NCBI GenBank assembly: GCA_963800975.1
Contig: CAWDDB010000008.1
Coordinates: 868,001-932,000, forward strand
Direction: 5' to 3'
Length of the DNA: 64,000 bases
From: JALYGY01 sp963800975
GTDB taxonomy: Bacteria; Actinomycetota; Rubrobacteria; Rubrobacterales; Rubrobacteraceae
Below, piece after piece: positions 16,721-25,415 of this stretch (positions are counted from its first letter, which is position 1; the number at the start of each line of letters is the position of its first letter). A program made the position numbers and the translations under genes. The notes under the pieces were generated by a model. The model did not search any database and was not told the DNA's origin. It saw only the letters and a program-made list of their open reading frames with translations.

Positions 16721-17296
16721 TCAGGAACGGGTGTTGAAGCGGTTCATGGCGGCCTCTGGGCCGTCCTCTATGACGGCCTCCACCGCGTCGGCGGCCCTGG
16801 GCAAGGCGTCCCTCACCGCCGAGTTCATCTTGCCGAGCACGTAGTCGGTCACGCCCATACCAGGAGGCGGTCGGCCGACACCTATGCGCACCCGGACGAA
16901 GTCGGGTCCCAGTTGTCCTATCAGGGAGCGGAGGCCGTTGTGGCCTCCGCCGCCGCCGCCGACCTTAACGCGGACGTCGCCTTCGGGCAGATCGAGGTCG
17001 TCGTGCACCACGATCAGGTCTTCGGGCCTGAACCCGGTCAGGGCTGTGCCGGAGTTGTTCATGAACGTCGCGGGCTTGAGCAGGGTTACGTCCCGGAATC
17101 CGAGGTCGATCGGGGCCGCCTCGGCCTTTTTTCGCTTGCGCCAGGAGCCGCCGTGCCTGCGGGCAAGCTCGTCGGCTACGAGAAAGCCTGCGTTGTGTCG
17201 GGTTCGCTCGTAGGAGCGGCCCGGATTACCGAGGCCGACGACGACGGGGGACCGCGATGGTCCCCCGTCGCCTTCTCCTCTCCTGAAGCGGTCCAG
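16721..17296 (-). CDS. pth: peptidyl-tRNA hydrolase; start codon uncertain
   Basis: Releases peptides from stalled peptidyl-tRNA. The conserved sites are all present: VVVGLGNPGRSYE, TRHNAGFLVADELA (catalytic His), FMNNSG, VVHDDLDLP (Asp) and GGHNGLRSLI. The N-terminal strand is reached at 17245. Between it and the TAG of the upstream rplY gene (17315-17317) no ATG, GTG or TTG exists in any frame; the frame is the same as rplY. I provisionally use CTG 17294-17296, which gives a basic N-terminus. An AGGAGAGGAG sequence (17275-17284 region) and a 12-bp hairpin lie inside this leader. Confidence 0.85.
   Translation of the reverse strand: MDRFRRGEGDGGPSRSPVVVGLGNPGRSYERTRHNAGFLVADELARRHGGSWRKRKKAEAAPIDLGFRDVTLLKPATFMNNSGTALTGFRPEDLIVVHDDLDLPEGDVRVKVGGGGGGHNGLRSLIGQLGPDFVRVRIGVGRPPPGMGVTDYVLGKMNSAVRDALPRAADAVEAVIEDGPEAAMNRFNTRS
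17242..17270. repeat. perfect 12-bp hairpin at the start of pth
   Basis: CGACGGGGGACC (17242-17253), loop GCGAT, GGTCCCCCGTCG (17259-17270). It sits across the likely translation start region of pth, directly before the GLGNPG strand, and could control or block initiation, or terminate part of the rplY transcript. Confidence 0.7.
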
Positions 17297-17314
17297 AAAA
17301 GCGCGTATGGCTTG

Positions 17315-18016
17315 CTATTCCCGCTCGTCCTCGTCGTCCGCGGGACCCTCGCCTTCGATCCCTTCCTCGCCCTCGGCTTCTTCCTCGCCCTCGACGGGTT
17401 CGCCCTCTTCGGGCTCCTCCTCGACGACGCCTGCGGCCTCGAGCTCCTCCTCGGTGATCTCGGTCGGCGCCGTGACCGTCGCGGCCACCTCTTCGGGATC
17501 GGAGATGAGGGTTATGACGTCGGGCAGCTTGAGATCCGCCAGGGTCAGGTTCTCGTTCATCCCGAGCGACGAGACGTCGAGCGTGAGCTCCTGCGGTATG
17601 TCGCCGGGGAGCGTCTCGATCTGGATCTCGTAGGCGACCTGCTGCAACACGCCGCCCTCCTCGACGCCGGGGGCCTCGCCCTCCACGCGCAGAGGCACCA
17701 TCACCTCGATACGCTCGGTCATGTTGACCGGGGCGAAGTCGACGTGCACGAGACGGCCCGTCACGGGGTTGCGGTGCACATCAACTATGCGCGCCGTCGA
17801 GCCGCCTGCGCCGAAGTCGATGTCGTAGAGCGCGTTGTCGCCGAGGTGACTCAGCGTGTAGTCCACGACCCTATCGGGGACCGCGAGCGCGGTCGTGCCG
17901 CCCTCCCCGTCGCCGTACAGGACGGCCGGGACCATCCCGGAAGCCCTCAAGCGTCGGGCGGCGTTCTTGCCGCGCTCGGAGCGCTCTTTGGCCTGCAAGT
18001 CCACGTTCTCTGCCAT
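17315..18016 (-). CDS. rplY: 50S ribosomal protein L25/general stress protein Ctc
   Basis: 233 residues, long (Ctc/TL5) form. Residues 1-95 are the 5S rRNA-binding domain (RSERGKNAARRLRASGMVPAVLYGDGEGGT ... VHVDFAPVNMTERI), 96-185 the second beta domain, and the tail from about 190 is almost entirely Glu/Asp/Gly, an acidic extension seen in actinobacterial Ctc. Part of the large ribosomal subunit; contacts 5S rRNA. Begins 23 bases after prs, as in many Gram-positive bacteria (prs-ctc-pth order). Confidence 0.93.
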   Translation of the reverse strand: MAENVDLQAKERSERGKNAARRLRASGMVPAVLYGDGEGGTTALAVPDRVVDYTLSHLGDNALYDIDFGAGGSTARIVDVHRNPVTGRLVHVDFAPVNMTERIEVMVPLRVEGEAPGVEEGGVLQQVAYEIQIETLPGDIPQELTLDVSSLGMNENLTLADLKLPDVITLISDPEEVAATVTAPTEITEEELEAAGVVEEEPEEGEPVEGEEEAEGEEGIEGEGPADDEDERE

Positions 18017-18039
18017 GTTCTTTCTCCCTGGAGTCCTTG

Positions 18040-19035
18040 CTAGAAGAGCTGGTTCTCGCCCATAAAGATCTCGCTCACCGAGGCGTCCGTGAAGACGTTT
18101 TTTATGGTGCTTGCGAGGATCGGCGCTATCGTTAGCGTGCGTATCTTAGAACGCGGCTCGCCCGGCTTCAAGGGAAGGGTGTCGGTCACGACGACCTCCC
18201 GGATCAGGGAGTCCTCGATCTTGCGGTAGGCATCGCCGGAGAACTCGCCGTGGGTGGCAGCCGCGTAAACCTCCGTCGCCCCGTCGCTCGCCAGGCGCTC
18301 AGCCGCGTTCACGAGGGTGCCGCCGGTGGCGATGACGTCGTCGATCATGATCGCGCGCTTGCCCTCGACCTCGCCGATGACGTGCGTCACCTCGGACTTG
18401 TCGGGCTTGTCGCGCATCTTGTTCACTATCGCCCAGGGCAGCCGCAGGTGACCGGCGAGCTGCTTGGCGACCTTGACCTCGCCGGTGTCGGGGGCCACGA
18501 CCACCGCGTCGTCGGCGTTCCTGAACCCCTGGTCCACGAAGTAGTCCACGAAGGTGTGCATCGCGGTCAGGTGGTCCACCGGGAAGGTGAAGTAGCCCTC
18601 GATCTGGCCCGAGTGCAGGTCCATGGTCATCACCCGCTCGGCGCCGGCGGCCTGGATCATGTTCGCAACCAGCCTGGCCGTTATGGGCTCGCGCGGCTTG
18701 GTCTTCCTGTCCTGACGCGAATAGGCGTACCACGGGATGACGGCCACGATCCGCTTCGCGGAGGCCCTCTTGGCAGCGTCGATCATGACCAGGAGCTGCA
18801 TCAGGTTCTTGTTCACCGGATCGCACAGGGACTGGACGATGAACATGTCGGCGCCGCGCACGCTCTCCAGGTAGCGGGCGTAAAGCTCGCCGTTGGGGAA
18901 CTCGATCAGCTCGACCCCGCTGAGGTCCACGTCCAGCCGCTCGGCGATCTTCTCGGCCAGTTCGGGGTAGCCCTGGCCGCTGACTATCATCAGCCGCTTC
19001 TCCGTGGTCTGCGTCAGATAGCCGTTCTGCATCAC
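18040..19035 (-). CDS. prs: ribose-phosphate pyrophosphokinase
   Basis: 331 residues. Makes PRPP from ribose 5-phosphate and ATP. Visible motifs: FPNGELYARYLESVRGADMFIVQS, the ATP-binding YSRQDRKTKPREPITARLVA flexible region, MDLHSGQIEGYF (metal), VAPDTGEVKVA and the PRPP loop AIMIDDVIATGGTL. Length fits class I enzymes. It follows glmU by four bases and precedes rplY, so the glmU-prs-rplY-pth order is one transcript. Confidence 0.95.
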   Translation of the reverse strand: MMQNGYLTQTTEKRLMIVSGQGYPELAEKIAERLDVDLSGVELIEFPNGELYARYLESVRGADMFIVQSLCDPVNKNLMQLLVMIDAAKRASAKRIVAVIPWYAYSRQDRKTKPREPITARLVANMIQAAGAERVMTMDLHSGQIEGYFTFPVDHLTAMHTFVDYFVDQGFRNADDAVVVAPDTGEVKVAKQLAGHLRLPWAIVNKMRDKPDKSEVTHVIGEVEGKRAIMIDDVIATGGTLVNAAERLASDGATEVYAAATHGEFSGDAYRKIEDSLIREVVVTDTLPLKPGEPRSKIRTLTIAPILASTIKNVFTDASVSEIFMGENQLF

Positions 19036-19039
19036 CGCG

Positions 19040-20503
19040 CTAGTCCTCCCTCTCGGTGGCCCGTGGCTGCTCTTTTCCGTCGCCCTCTAGCGTCTCTTTC
19101 CTGAGGCTCTGCGGAGACCGCCCGATCGCCCGCGCAGGCGCCCCGACGGCGAGCCTGCCGGGAGGCACGTCCTTGTTGATGACGCTGCCCGCGCCGGTGT
19201 AGGAGTCCTCCCCTATTGTAACCGGCGCGATAAGGTTCGTGTTTATGCCGGTGAAGGCCCCGTCCCCTATGGCGGTGCGGTGCTTGCCGACGCCGTCGTA
19301 GTTGGCCGTGATGGTGCCCGCGCCGAGGTTCACGTCCTCCCCGATCTCGGCGTCCCCGACGTAGGAAAGGTGGGGAACCTTGCTCCCCTTGCCGACCCGC
19401 GTGTTCTTGACCTCGCAGTAGGCACCCACCTTCGCCCCGAGTTCCAGCACCGTCCCGGGCCGTAGGAAGGAGTACGGCCCGACCGATACCCCCTCCCCTA
19501 CCTCGGCGCCGCGCCCCACGGAGTGCTCGACGCGCGCGCCGTCGGCGACCACCGTGTCCAGCAAGTCCGTGGAGGGTCCTATCACGCAGTCCGAGCCGAT
19601 CTGCGTCGCGCCGCGCAACATGGTGCCTGGCAAGACCACCGTGTCGCGCCCGATCTCCACGCTAGCCTCGATGTGCGTCGAGGCCGGGTCCCTCACCGTG
19701 ACCCCGGCCCTCATGTGGGCGTCCAGGATGCTGCGCCTCAGGATCTCCTCTGCCCGCGCGAGCTGCGCGCGGTCGTTTACCAGGTTCGCCTCTTGCAGGT
19801 TCTTGAGTCGGCACGTCACGGCCCGGCTCCTGACGCCGATGATCTCCAGGACGTCCGTGAGGTAGAGCTCGCCCTGCGCGTTCTCAGCCGTCACCCTGCC
19901 GATGGCTTCCCGGATCTCGGGGAGGTCGAACGCGTAAAGGCCGAGGTTGACCAGCCGGACCTCCTGCTCTACTTCGGTAGCGTCCCGCTCCTCGACGATC
20001 CTGACCACGCCGGCATCCTCGACCACCCTTCCCAGGCCCGTGGGATCCTCGAGCTCCGCCACGAGCACCGTAGCCCCAACCTCCGCGGAACGGTGCCTCC
20101 GGACCAGCTCCCCGAGCGTCCGATCGGAGATGAGCGGGCCGTCTCCGTTTACGACGAGGAGCACGCCGTCCTCCTGGCCAGCGAGGGCATCCAGGGCAAC
20201 GCGGACCGCATCCCCGGTGCCGAGTTGCTCCCTCTGCAAGACTGGTTCGGCGTCGCGCGGGAGGACGGCCTCCACCAGCTCGGCCTGGTGGCCGACGACT
20301 ACCAGAATTCGCTCCGGCGCAAGGGGCTTGAGGGCGCCTATCACGTAATTGACCATCGGGATGCCACAGAGGGTGTGCAGCACCTTGGCCCGGTTCGACC
20401 TCATCCTGGTACCCTTGCCTGCCGCAAGGACCACGGCGAAGATGTTCGGCGGAGTATCTACCTGGGACATGGGCTCTTGATGGCTCCTTGGATCTGATCT
20501 CAC
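19040..20503 (-). CDS. glmU: bifunctional GlmU: GlcNAc-1-P uridylyltransferase/GlcN-1-P acetyltransferase
   Basis: 487 residues. N-terminal nucleotidyltransferase with VVLAAGKGTRMRSNRAKVLHTLCGIPM, REQLGTGDAV and VVNGDGPLI; C-terminal left-handed beta helix of hexapeptide repeats ending GDGAFTGINTNLIAPV and SYTGAGSVINKDVPPG. It makes UDP-GlcNAc for peptidoglycan. The first 11 residues look non-native; MSQVDTPPNIFAVVLAAG at 20470 is the more likely start. The C-terminus after the helix is polar and charged. First gene of the glmU-prs-rplY-pth run. Confidence 0.95.
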   Translation of the reverse strand: MRSDPRSHQEPMSQVDTPPNIFAVVLAAGKGTRMRSNRAKVLHTLCGIPMVNYVIGALKPLAPERILVVVGHQAELVEAVLPRDAEPVLQREQLGTGDAVRVALDALAGQEDGVLLVVNGDGPLISDRTLGELVRRHRSAEVGATVLVAELEDPTGLGRVVEDAGVVRIVEERDATEVEQEVRLVNLGLYAFDLPEIREAIGRVTAENAQGELYLTDVLEIIGVRSRAVTCRLKNLQEANLVNDRAQLARAEEILRRSILDAHMRAGVTVRDPASTHIEASVEIGRDTVVLPGTMLRGATQIGSDCVIGPSTDLLDTVVADGARVEHSVGRGAEVGEGVSVGPYSFLRPGTVLELGAKVGAYCEVKNTRVGKGSKVPHLSYVGDAEIGEDVNLGAGTITANYDGVGKHRTAIGDGAFTGINTNLIAPVTIGEDSYTGAGSVINKDVPPGRLAVGAPARAIGRSPQSLRKETLEGDGKEQPRATERED

Positions 20504-20516
20504 TCACGGCCGCGGG

Positions 20517-20587
20517 CTGGGGCGGCAGGATTCGAACCTGCGATCCCGGGACCAAAACCCGGTGCCTTGCCACTTGGCCACGCCCCA
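20517..20587 (-). tRNA. tRNA-Gln (TTG)
   Basis: Cloverleaf on the minus strand: acceptor TGGGGCG/CGCCCCA, short D arm GCC..GGC, anticodon stem CCGGG/CCCGG with loop TTTTGGT (anticodon TTG), T arm GCAGG-TTCGAAT-CCTGC, discriminator G. CCA is not encoded. The UGGGG acceptor start is typical of glutamine tRNAs. Confidence 0.93.
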
Positions 20588-20608
20588 ACATCGTCTCGCG
20601 CCGCCGCG

Positions 20609-20614
20609 ATTATA
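20609..20614 (-). promoter_or_regulatory. -10 box of the tRNA-Gln gene
   Basis: TATAAT on the minus strand, 22 bases upstream of the tRNA 5' end. At 17 bases further upstream only CTGATA is found, a weak -35. Confidence 0.5.
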
Positions 20615-20703
20615 CCGGAGGCGCCCTCACCTATCAGGTTCCACGCCTCCGGCTATGTGCCGCTAAAGGCGTCGCGTCCGGCGCCGGGTTACAGCCTGGT
20701 TGC

Positions 20704-20733
20704 GTGCGGGTGGCTTGAGCGAGCCACCCGCAC
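20704..20733 (-). terminator. hairpin after the 3'-phosphoesterase gene
   Basis: GTGCGGGTGGCT / AGCCACCCGCAC, a perfect 12-bp stem with loop TGAGCG, 54 bases beyond the phosphoesterase stop and before tRNA-Gln. Confidence 0.6.
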
Positions 20734-20786
20734 GGTCGGGGCCAGGAAGTACGCTCGGCGCGAACCTTTCCGCGCCGGCTCTGGAT

Positions 20787-21353
20787 TCACGAGTCCATAA
20801 GATGGACGAGCCAGTTGTTGTCCCGCGTCCTGAAGATGGCGTACCTGCCGCGCAGTCGCTTGCCCCGCAAGACGAACACGATCTCGCTCTCCGAGAACGT
20901 CTCGGCCTCGTAGGTTCCTTGATCCCAGATCCTCTTCTTTACGGCGCCTTCGGGGCCGCCCTCGACGGGCGTAAGGTCCTCGTTGTCGAGGTGCGAGAGC
21001 GCGTGGTCATCCACTCGCATCGCGAGCCGGTTCTTTTTCGGGTCGTCGGGCATCCCCTTCGGCACGGCCCACGACAGCAGCACGCCGTCGCGCTCGAGCC
21101 TCAGGTCGAAGTGGTGGCTCGTCGCGTAGTGCTCCTGGATCACGTACCTTGGCAAGCCCACCGACCTCCGGTTACCGAAGTTGAAGCGGACGAGATTCCC
21201 GCCAGCCCCGCTGTCGACGTCGCGCCGCTTGTCCGGTCTATTCGCACACTTTACACCCGAGCGTCCCGGCAAACGAGGTGGCTCGTACCGGCACGTGGCT
21301 CGAAGGACGGCTGACCGCGAACGTGGCACCGCCGAGAAGAACTCACCAGGCAA
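20787..21353 (-). CDS. stand-alone DNA 3'-phosphoesterase domain protein (LigD N-terminal type)
   Basis: 188 residues as drawn, though the first 60 have no conserved character and the true start may be lower (about 21200). The core RYVIQEHYATSHHFDLRLERDGVLLSWAVPKG matches the phosphoesterase domain of LigD: His in QEH, His and Asp in HHFDLRLE, then AMRVDDHALSHLDNED and the C-terminal RGRYAIFRTRDNNWLVHLMD. In LigD the domain trims 3'-phosphate and 3'-ribonucleotide ends during non-homologous end joining. Here it stands alone without ligase or polymerase. Divergently oriented from the metallophosphoesterase gene. Confidence 0.8.
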   Translation of the reverse strand: MPGEFFSAVPRSRSAVLRATCRYEPPRLPGRSGVKCANRPDKRRDVDSGAGGNLVRFNFGNRRSVGLPRYVIQEHYATSHHFDLRLERDGVLLSWAVPKGMPDDPKKNRLAMRVDDHALSHLDNEDLTPVEGGPEGAVKKRIWDQGTYEAETFSESEIVFVLRGKRLRGRYAIFRTRDNNWLVHLMDS

Positions 21354-21430
21354 TGGCGACTCTGTATCGCGTAATCTACGATGACGTGCAGCGGGTCCGT
21401 GCCGGGACGGTGAAATCGGAGGAGTCGGCG

Positions 21431-22720
21431 ATGCCCACGGAGTACTTTTTCGTCAGCGATCTGCACATAGGAGGAGACGAACAACTCAAGATCGTCGACT
21501 TCGAGGACGAGTTCATCGCGTTCCTGAACATGCTCGCACAGGGTGAGCAGGACACGGAGCTCGTGATCCTGGGTGACGCCTTCGGCCTGTGGGAGTTCAC
21601 GACCGCCGAGGGAGCAGCGAAGTTCGACCTGCTCGTCGAGGATCACGCGCGGCTCTTCGAGCAACTCAGGGCCACCGGAGAGCGCGTCTTGATCACGCTC
21701 ATCCCGGGCAACCACGACTACGAGCTCGCCTGCTATCCGCGGTTTGTGGATCACTTGCGAGAGTACAACGTCGTCCTCAAGCCCGAGGTCTCCATCATCA
21801 GGGAGCTGGCCGGCAAGAAGATATGGATCGAGCACGGCATGCAACGCGACCCGAGCAATCGCATGCCCGACTTCGGCAACCCGCACGCGAACCCGGTCGG
21901 CTACTTCGTGACCCATTCGCTGGTGGGAACCGCGGGGCGTCTGTCCGGGCGGGGGCGGTACAACTGGCTCAGGGACATGCAGTCGGTTACCCCCCTGGGA
22001 GAGATCCCTCGCTGGGTTATTTCCAACTACTTCTATCGGGAGATGAGCCCATGGCTACGCTACGCAGTCGTGCCCTTCTTGTTGTTGTTCGGTTTGAGCG
22101 TTGTGAACGTGATAGGGCTGGCCCTCGAAGCCTCCGGCATAATCGGGACGCGCGTCTTCCTGGACGATCGACTCCTACAGCCCCTGGGCTTCGCGGGACG
22201 GATCCTGGGGTTGGTCTTCACCGTCAACGCCGTCGTCATCGTCATTCTCGTGCTCGTGTCGATACCGCTCCTGGTCTTCTACCGGGACGTTCGAAAAACG
22301 CTGGTAAGATTCGACTTGCTCAACACGATCCCCGACATAGGCCAGGCGGATGCAGCTTATCTCGAAGCGGCCGATGAGGTGTTCGCTGCCGATCCCGAAA
22401 CTGTTGTCTTTATCTACGGGCACACCCACAACGCCTCCCTCAAGCACGGTGGCGACAGGGTCGTGATCAACACGGGCACGTGGCTAAAGAAGCTCCGGCG
22501 AACTCCAACCCGGTTTTGGTTGTTGCCGTCGGTCTATCTTCCGTCCTTCCGCCTGAACTACTTCAAGATCGGCGAGGAAGACGGCCAGATCGTTATCGAC
22601 TTCGAGAGGATCCACAAGCCCGCTCCTCGCGACCTTTCGCTTCTGCAGCGCATTGTTTCCCGGAGACCACAACGCGAGCCGCTGGATGATATCCCGAAGA
22701 GGACGATCCTCGATGGGTGA
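21431..22720 (+). CDS. membrane-anchored calcineurin-like metallophosphoesterase (LpxH-like)
   Basis: 429 residues from ATG 21431 with GGAGGAG seven bases upstream. Phosphoesterase motifs in order: FFVSDLHIGG (metal), LGDAFGLWEF, IPGNHDYE, IEHGMQRD and IYGHTHNAS. Between motifs four and five sit two to three membrane helices (LRYAVVPFLLLFGLSVVNVIGLAL and GRILGLVFTVNAVVIVILVLV). This insertion makes it a membrane-bound relative of LpxH/YbbF pyrophosphatases rather than a cytosolic one. The substrate is unknown; lipid A synthesis is unlikely in a Gram-positive lineage. Its last eight bases overlap the YihY gene. Confidence 0.85.
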   Translation: MPTEYFFVSDLHIGGDEQLKIVDFEDEFIAFLNMLAQGEQDTELVILGDAFGLWEFTTAEGAAKFDLLVEDHARLFEQLRATGERVLITLIPGNHDYELACYPRFVDHLREYNVVLKPEVSIIRELAGKKIWIEHGMQRDPSNRMPDFGNPHANPVGYFVTHSLVGTAGRLSGRGRYNWLRDMQSVTPLGEIPRWVISNYFYREMSPWLRYAVVPFLLLFGLSVVNVIGLALEASGIIGTRVFLDDRLLQPLGFAGRILGLVFTVNAVVIVILVLVSIPLLVFYRDVRKTLVRFDLLNTIPDIGQADAAYLEAADEVFAADPETVVFIYGHTHNASLKHGGDRVVINTGTWLKKLRRTPTRFWLLPSVYLPSFRLNYFKIGEEDGQIVIDFERIHKPAPRDLSLLQRIVSRRPQREPLDDIPKRTILDG

Positions 22721-23741
22721 GGGAGACCCGACACGCGCGCGCGTTGAGGGATCCGGCGGCCTTTTTTCGTCGGAGGGAGGAGAGCACGGGCCGAGATCGC
22801 GGATGGCTCGCATCGCCGAGCCGGCCGTGCGCCTGTTTGGCAACTACTCCGTGCACCGCATGGGCACCTACGCGGCGGCCTTGGCCTACCGGGGCCTCCT
22901 CGGCCTCTTCCCCTTCGTGTTGATCCTCGTCGCGCTGGCGAGTGTGTTCGGTCCCCCCGGGTGGCTGGACGGGACAATCGAGGAGATCAAGTCGAGGACG
23001 TCCCAGCAAGTCCCGGAGCAGCTCGCACCCGTCGTCGAACAGGGCAAGAAGCAGTTCCAACCCATAGAAGGTATGGTGGATCAGGCCCAGAAGCAGGTCG
23101 GGGGCGAGTTGCTCCTCGTCGGCGTCGGGGTCGCGCTGTGGTCCATCTCGGCGCTGGCCAGCACCCTCGCCGACGCCTGCGACACCGCCTACGGGGTGCC
23201 GGTCACCCGCCGCGGTTGGAGAAAGATGGCGCTCTCCCTGGCCTCAGGCCCGCTCTTCGCGCTGGCCGTGATGGTCGCCGTGGGCCTTATGCTCATTGGG
23301 CCGCAGGTGGTTGAGAGCGTCGCCGACTTGCTCGGCATGAAGGACCTGGTGGTCGTCCTGTGGGCGTGGCTGCGCTTCCCAGTTGCCCTCCTGATGCTGT
23401 GGGTGGTGCTCTTGATCGTCTACCGTTACGGTTCGGCCGCCAGGCAGAGTTTCGGATCCGTGGCCATTGGCGCGGCCGTCGCCGTGACCGCGTGGGCGAT
23501 CGCTTCGCTCGGCTTCTCCGTCTACCTGGCGAACTTCGCCGACTACGGCGTCACCTACGGAAGCCTGGGCGCCGCGGTCGGGCTGCTCGTCTACCTCTAC
23601 CTGTCGGCGTCGATAGTGCTGTTTGGCGTGGAGCTAAACGCGGAGATGCACCGGTCGGCCCAGAACGGGACAACGGCGGAGAAGCCCGACCCGGACGATG
23701 GGCGCCCATCCGCCGAAGACGGGAAGACCGATGATTCCTGA
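22713..23741 (+). CDS. YihY/BrkB family membrane protein
   Basis: 342 residues from ATG 22713, which overlaps the phosphoesterase stop by eight bases. Six membrane helices with YSVHRMGTYAAALAYRGLLGLFPFVLILVAL at the start, VGVALWSISALASTLADACDTAYGV, and the end block FADYGVTYGSLGAAVGLLVYLYLSASIVLFGVELNAEM, which is the strongest YihY signature. Function of the family is not established (transport or envelope role). The acidic cytosolic tail follows. Co-translated with the phosphoesterase, so the two may act on the same lipid or envelope component. Confidence 0.88.
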   Translation: MGEGDPTRARVEGSGGLFSSEGGEHGPRSRMARIAEPAVRLFGNYSVHRMGTYAAALAYRGLLGLFPFVLILVALASVFGPPGWLDGTIEEIKSRTSQQVPEQLAPVVEQGKKQFQPIEGMVDQAQKQVGGELLLVGVGVALWSISALASTLADACDTAYGVPVTRRGWRKMALSLASGPLFALAVMVAVGLMLIGPQVVESVADLLGMKDLVVVLWAWLRFPVALLMLWVVLLIVYRYGSAARQSFGSVAIGAAVAVTAWAIASLGFSVYLANFADYGVTYGSLGAAVGLLVYLYLSASIVLFGVELNAEMHRSAQNGTTAEKPDPDDGRPSAEDGKTDDS

Positions 23742-23757
23742 AGCGTCGCGCGGCGGA

Positions 23758-24621
23758 TCAGAGGATCGCTACCCCGGCTTGGACCGGCTCGCACAGGCTG
23801 ACGAACGGGGCGCGAGACGCTGCCGCGGCGACCTCGCCGTCGAAGATGCCGTATACGGCGGTTCCGGTGCCCGACATCGCGGCCCCGAGTGCGCCCGCGC
23901 GCAGCAGCTCCTGCTTGTGAGACGCCACCTCCGGCACGAGAGCCGCCGTGACCGGCTCGAGCTCGTTGCCGACCGAGGCGGCGAGCGCGGCCAGGTCGCC
24001 CAAACGTAGCGCGGAAGCTACCGGCGTGACCAGGGGCGTCCCATCCACCGGGCGCTCGTCATACGCTCGGTAGATGCTCCCCGTATGCGCTTCCCTGAGC
24101 GGCTTGGCGACCAGGAGGCTGTGCGCGGGCGGCGCGGGTAGGGGGCTGAGGACCTCGCCGATACCCTCGGCCAGGGCGGTACCGCCGGACACGCAGAACG
24201 GTACGTCCGCCCCGATCCGGGCACCGATCTTCCGCAGGCTCGCGACGTCCAGGCCCAGTTCGAACAACTCGTTTATACCGAAGAGGACGGCCGCGGCGTC
24301 CGCGGACCCGCCGCCGAGGCCTGCGCCCGCGGGTATCTTCTTGTGTAGCCGTATACGCACGGGGAGCTCGTGGCCGCGGGCCTCCCAGAGAAGGGCCCAG
24401 GCCTTGTAGACGGTGTTCTCCTCGAGCGGGCCGACCTCGACGCCGTCAGGCTCGAAGTACAGCTCGAATCCGCCCCTCGTGCGCTCGATCTCCAGCTCGT
24501 CGGCGAGCGAGATGCTCTGCAGCACGCTCGAGATCTCGTGGTAACCGTCGCTGCGCAGCCCTCGTACCTCGAGTGCGTAGTTCACCTTGGCGAAAGCCCG
24601 TAGCGAGATCCGGCGCGTCAC
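23758..24621 (-). CDS. ispE: 4-diphosphocytidyl-2-C-methyl-D-erythritol kinase
   Basis: 287 residues. GHMP kinase of the non-mevalonate isoprenoid pathway. Substrate region [34 protein letters not shown] loop [19 protein letters not shown] and the C-terminal loop [18 protein letters not shown]. The start overlaps the rsmA stop by four bases, the common rsmA-ispE pairing. Confidence 0.94.
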   Translation of the reverse strand: MTRRISLRAFAKVNYALEVRGLRSDGYHEISSVLQSISLADELEIERTRGGFELYFEPDGVEVGPLEENTVYKAWALLWEARGHELPVRIRLHKKIPAGAGLGGGSADAAAVLFGINELFELGLDVASLRKIGARIGADVPFCVSGGTALAEGIGEVLSPLPAPPAHSLLVAKPLREAHTGSIYRAYDERPVDGTPLVTPVASALRLGDLAALAASVGNELEPVTAALVPEVASHKQELLRAGALGAAMSGTGTAVYGIFDGEVAAAASRAPFVSLCEPVQAGVAIL

Positions 24622-25409
24622 GTCTCCCCCAGGAGCTCCCGATAGAGCGCCACGAAGTCCCCCGGCGAGAGCTGTTCTGCCCTCGCGTCCGGGCCGAGGC
24701 CGAGCGCCGCTAGAGCGCGGGGAGCATCGGCTTTCGAATCGTCGGGAAGGTTGTTGGCGAGCCGCTTGCGCCGGCTCCTGAAGGCGGCCAGAACCAGCAC
24801 CTTTACGCCCCCGTACTCGTCGGTCTCGAGACCCGTTCTTCGGCGCTCCATGTGCACGACGGCGGAGTATACCCGTGGCGGCGGGTCGAAAACGTTCGGC
24901 GAGACCCGGTGGACCAGCCTCGTCTGCGCGAGCAGCTGGACCAGGACCGCGTACGCCCCGTAGTCCTTGGTTCCGCGCGAGGCCACCATGCGCCGCGCCA
25001 CCTCGAACTGCACCATGAACCGCAGCGACGCGAGACTTCGAACCTCCTCCAGCAGCATCAGCACGAGGGGCGAAGCGACGTTGTAGGGCAGGTTCGCGAC
25101 CAGCTTGTTCGGGGGCGGAGAGAGGGACGCGTATTCGAAGCGGAGCGCGTCGCCCTCGTGTATGTCGACGTTACCGAAATCTCGAACCGCCCGGCGCAGG
25201 TCCCCAAGCACGTCGGGGTCCAGTTCGACGGCGTGGACCAGCCTTGCCCTTTCGGCGAGAAAAGCGGTCAGGAAGCCCCGCCCGGGACCCACCTCGAGAA
25301 CCACGTCGTCATCGGTCACGCCCTCGACGACCACGCGGGCGGTGTTGGGATCCTTGAGAAAATGCTGGCCGAGGCGCTTCTTCGGCGGGTTCGAGCGGGG
25401 AGATGTCAA
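24618..25409 (-). CDS. rsmA: 16S rRNA dimethyladenosine transferase (A1518/A1519)
   Basis: 263 residues. Dimethylates two adenines at the 3' end of 16S rRNA. N-terminal [25 protein letters not shown] site [36 protein letters not shown] (catalytic NLPY) and [15 protein letters not shown] at the C-terminus. Coupled to ispE (overlap) and starting six bases after the tatD-type gene. Confidence 0.94.
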   Translation of the reverse strand: MTSPRSNPPKKRLGQHFLKDPNTARVVVEGVTDDDVVLEVGPGRGFLTAFLAERARLVHAVELDPDVLGDLRRAVRDFGNVDIHEGDALRFEYASLSPPPNKLVANLPYNVASPLVLMLLEEVRSLASLRFMVQFEVARRMVASRGTKDYGAYAVLVQLLAQTRLVHRVSPNVFDPPPRVYSAVVHMERRRTGLETDEYGGVKVLVLAAFRSRRKRLANNLPDDSKADAPRALAALGLGPDARAEQLSPGDFVALYRELLGET

Positions 25410-25415
25410 TCGGCC

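Noticed and set aside
19523..20497. Long plus-strand open frame opposite glmU
   Set aside because: Mirror of a strongly conserved gene; no start signal or family.
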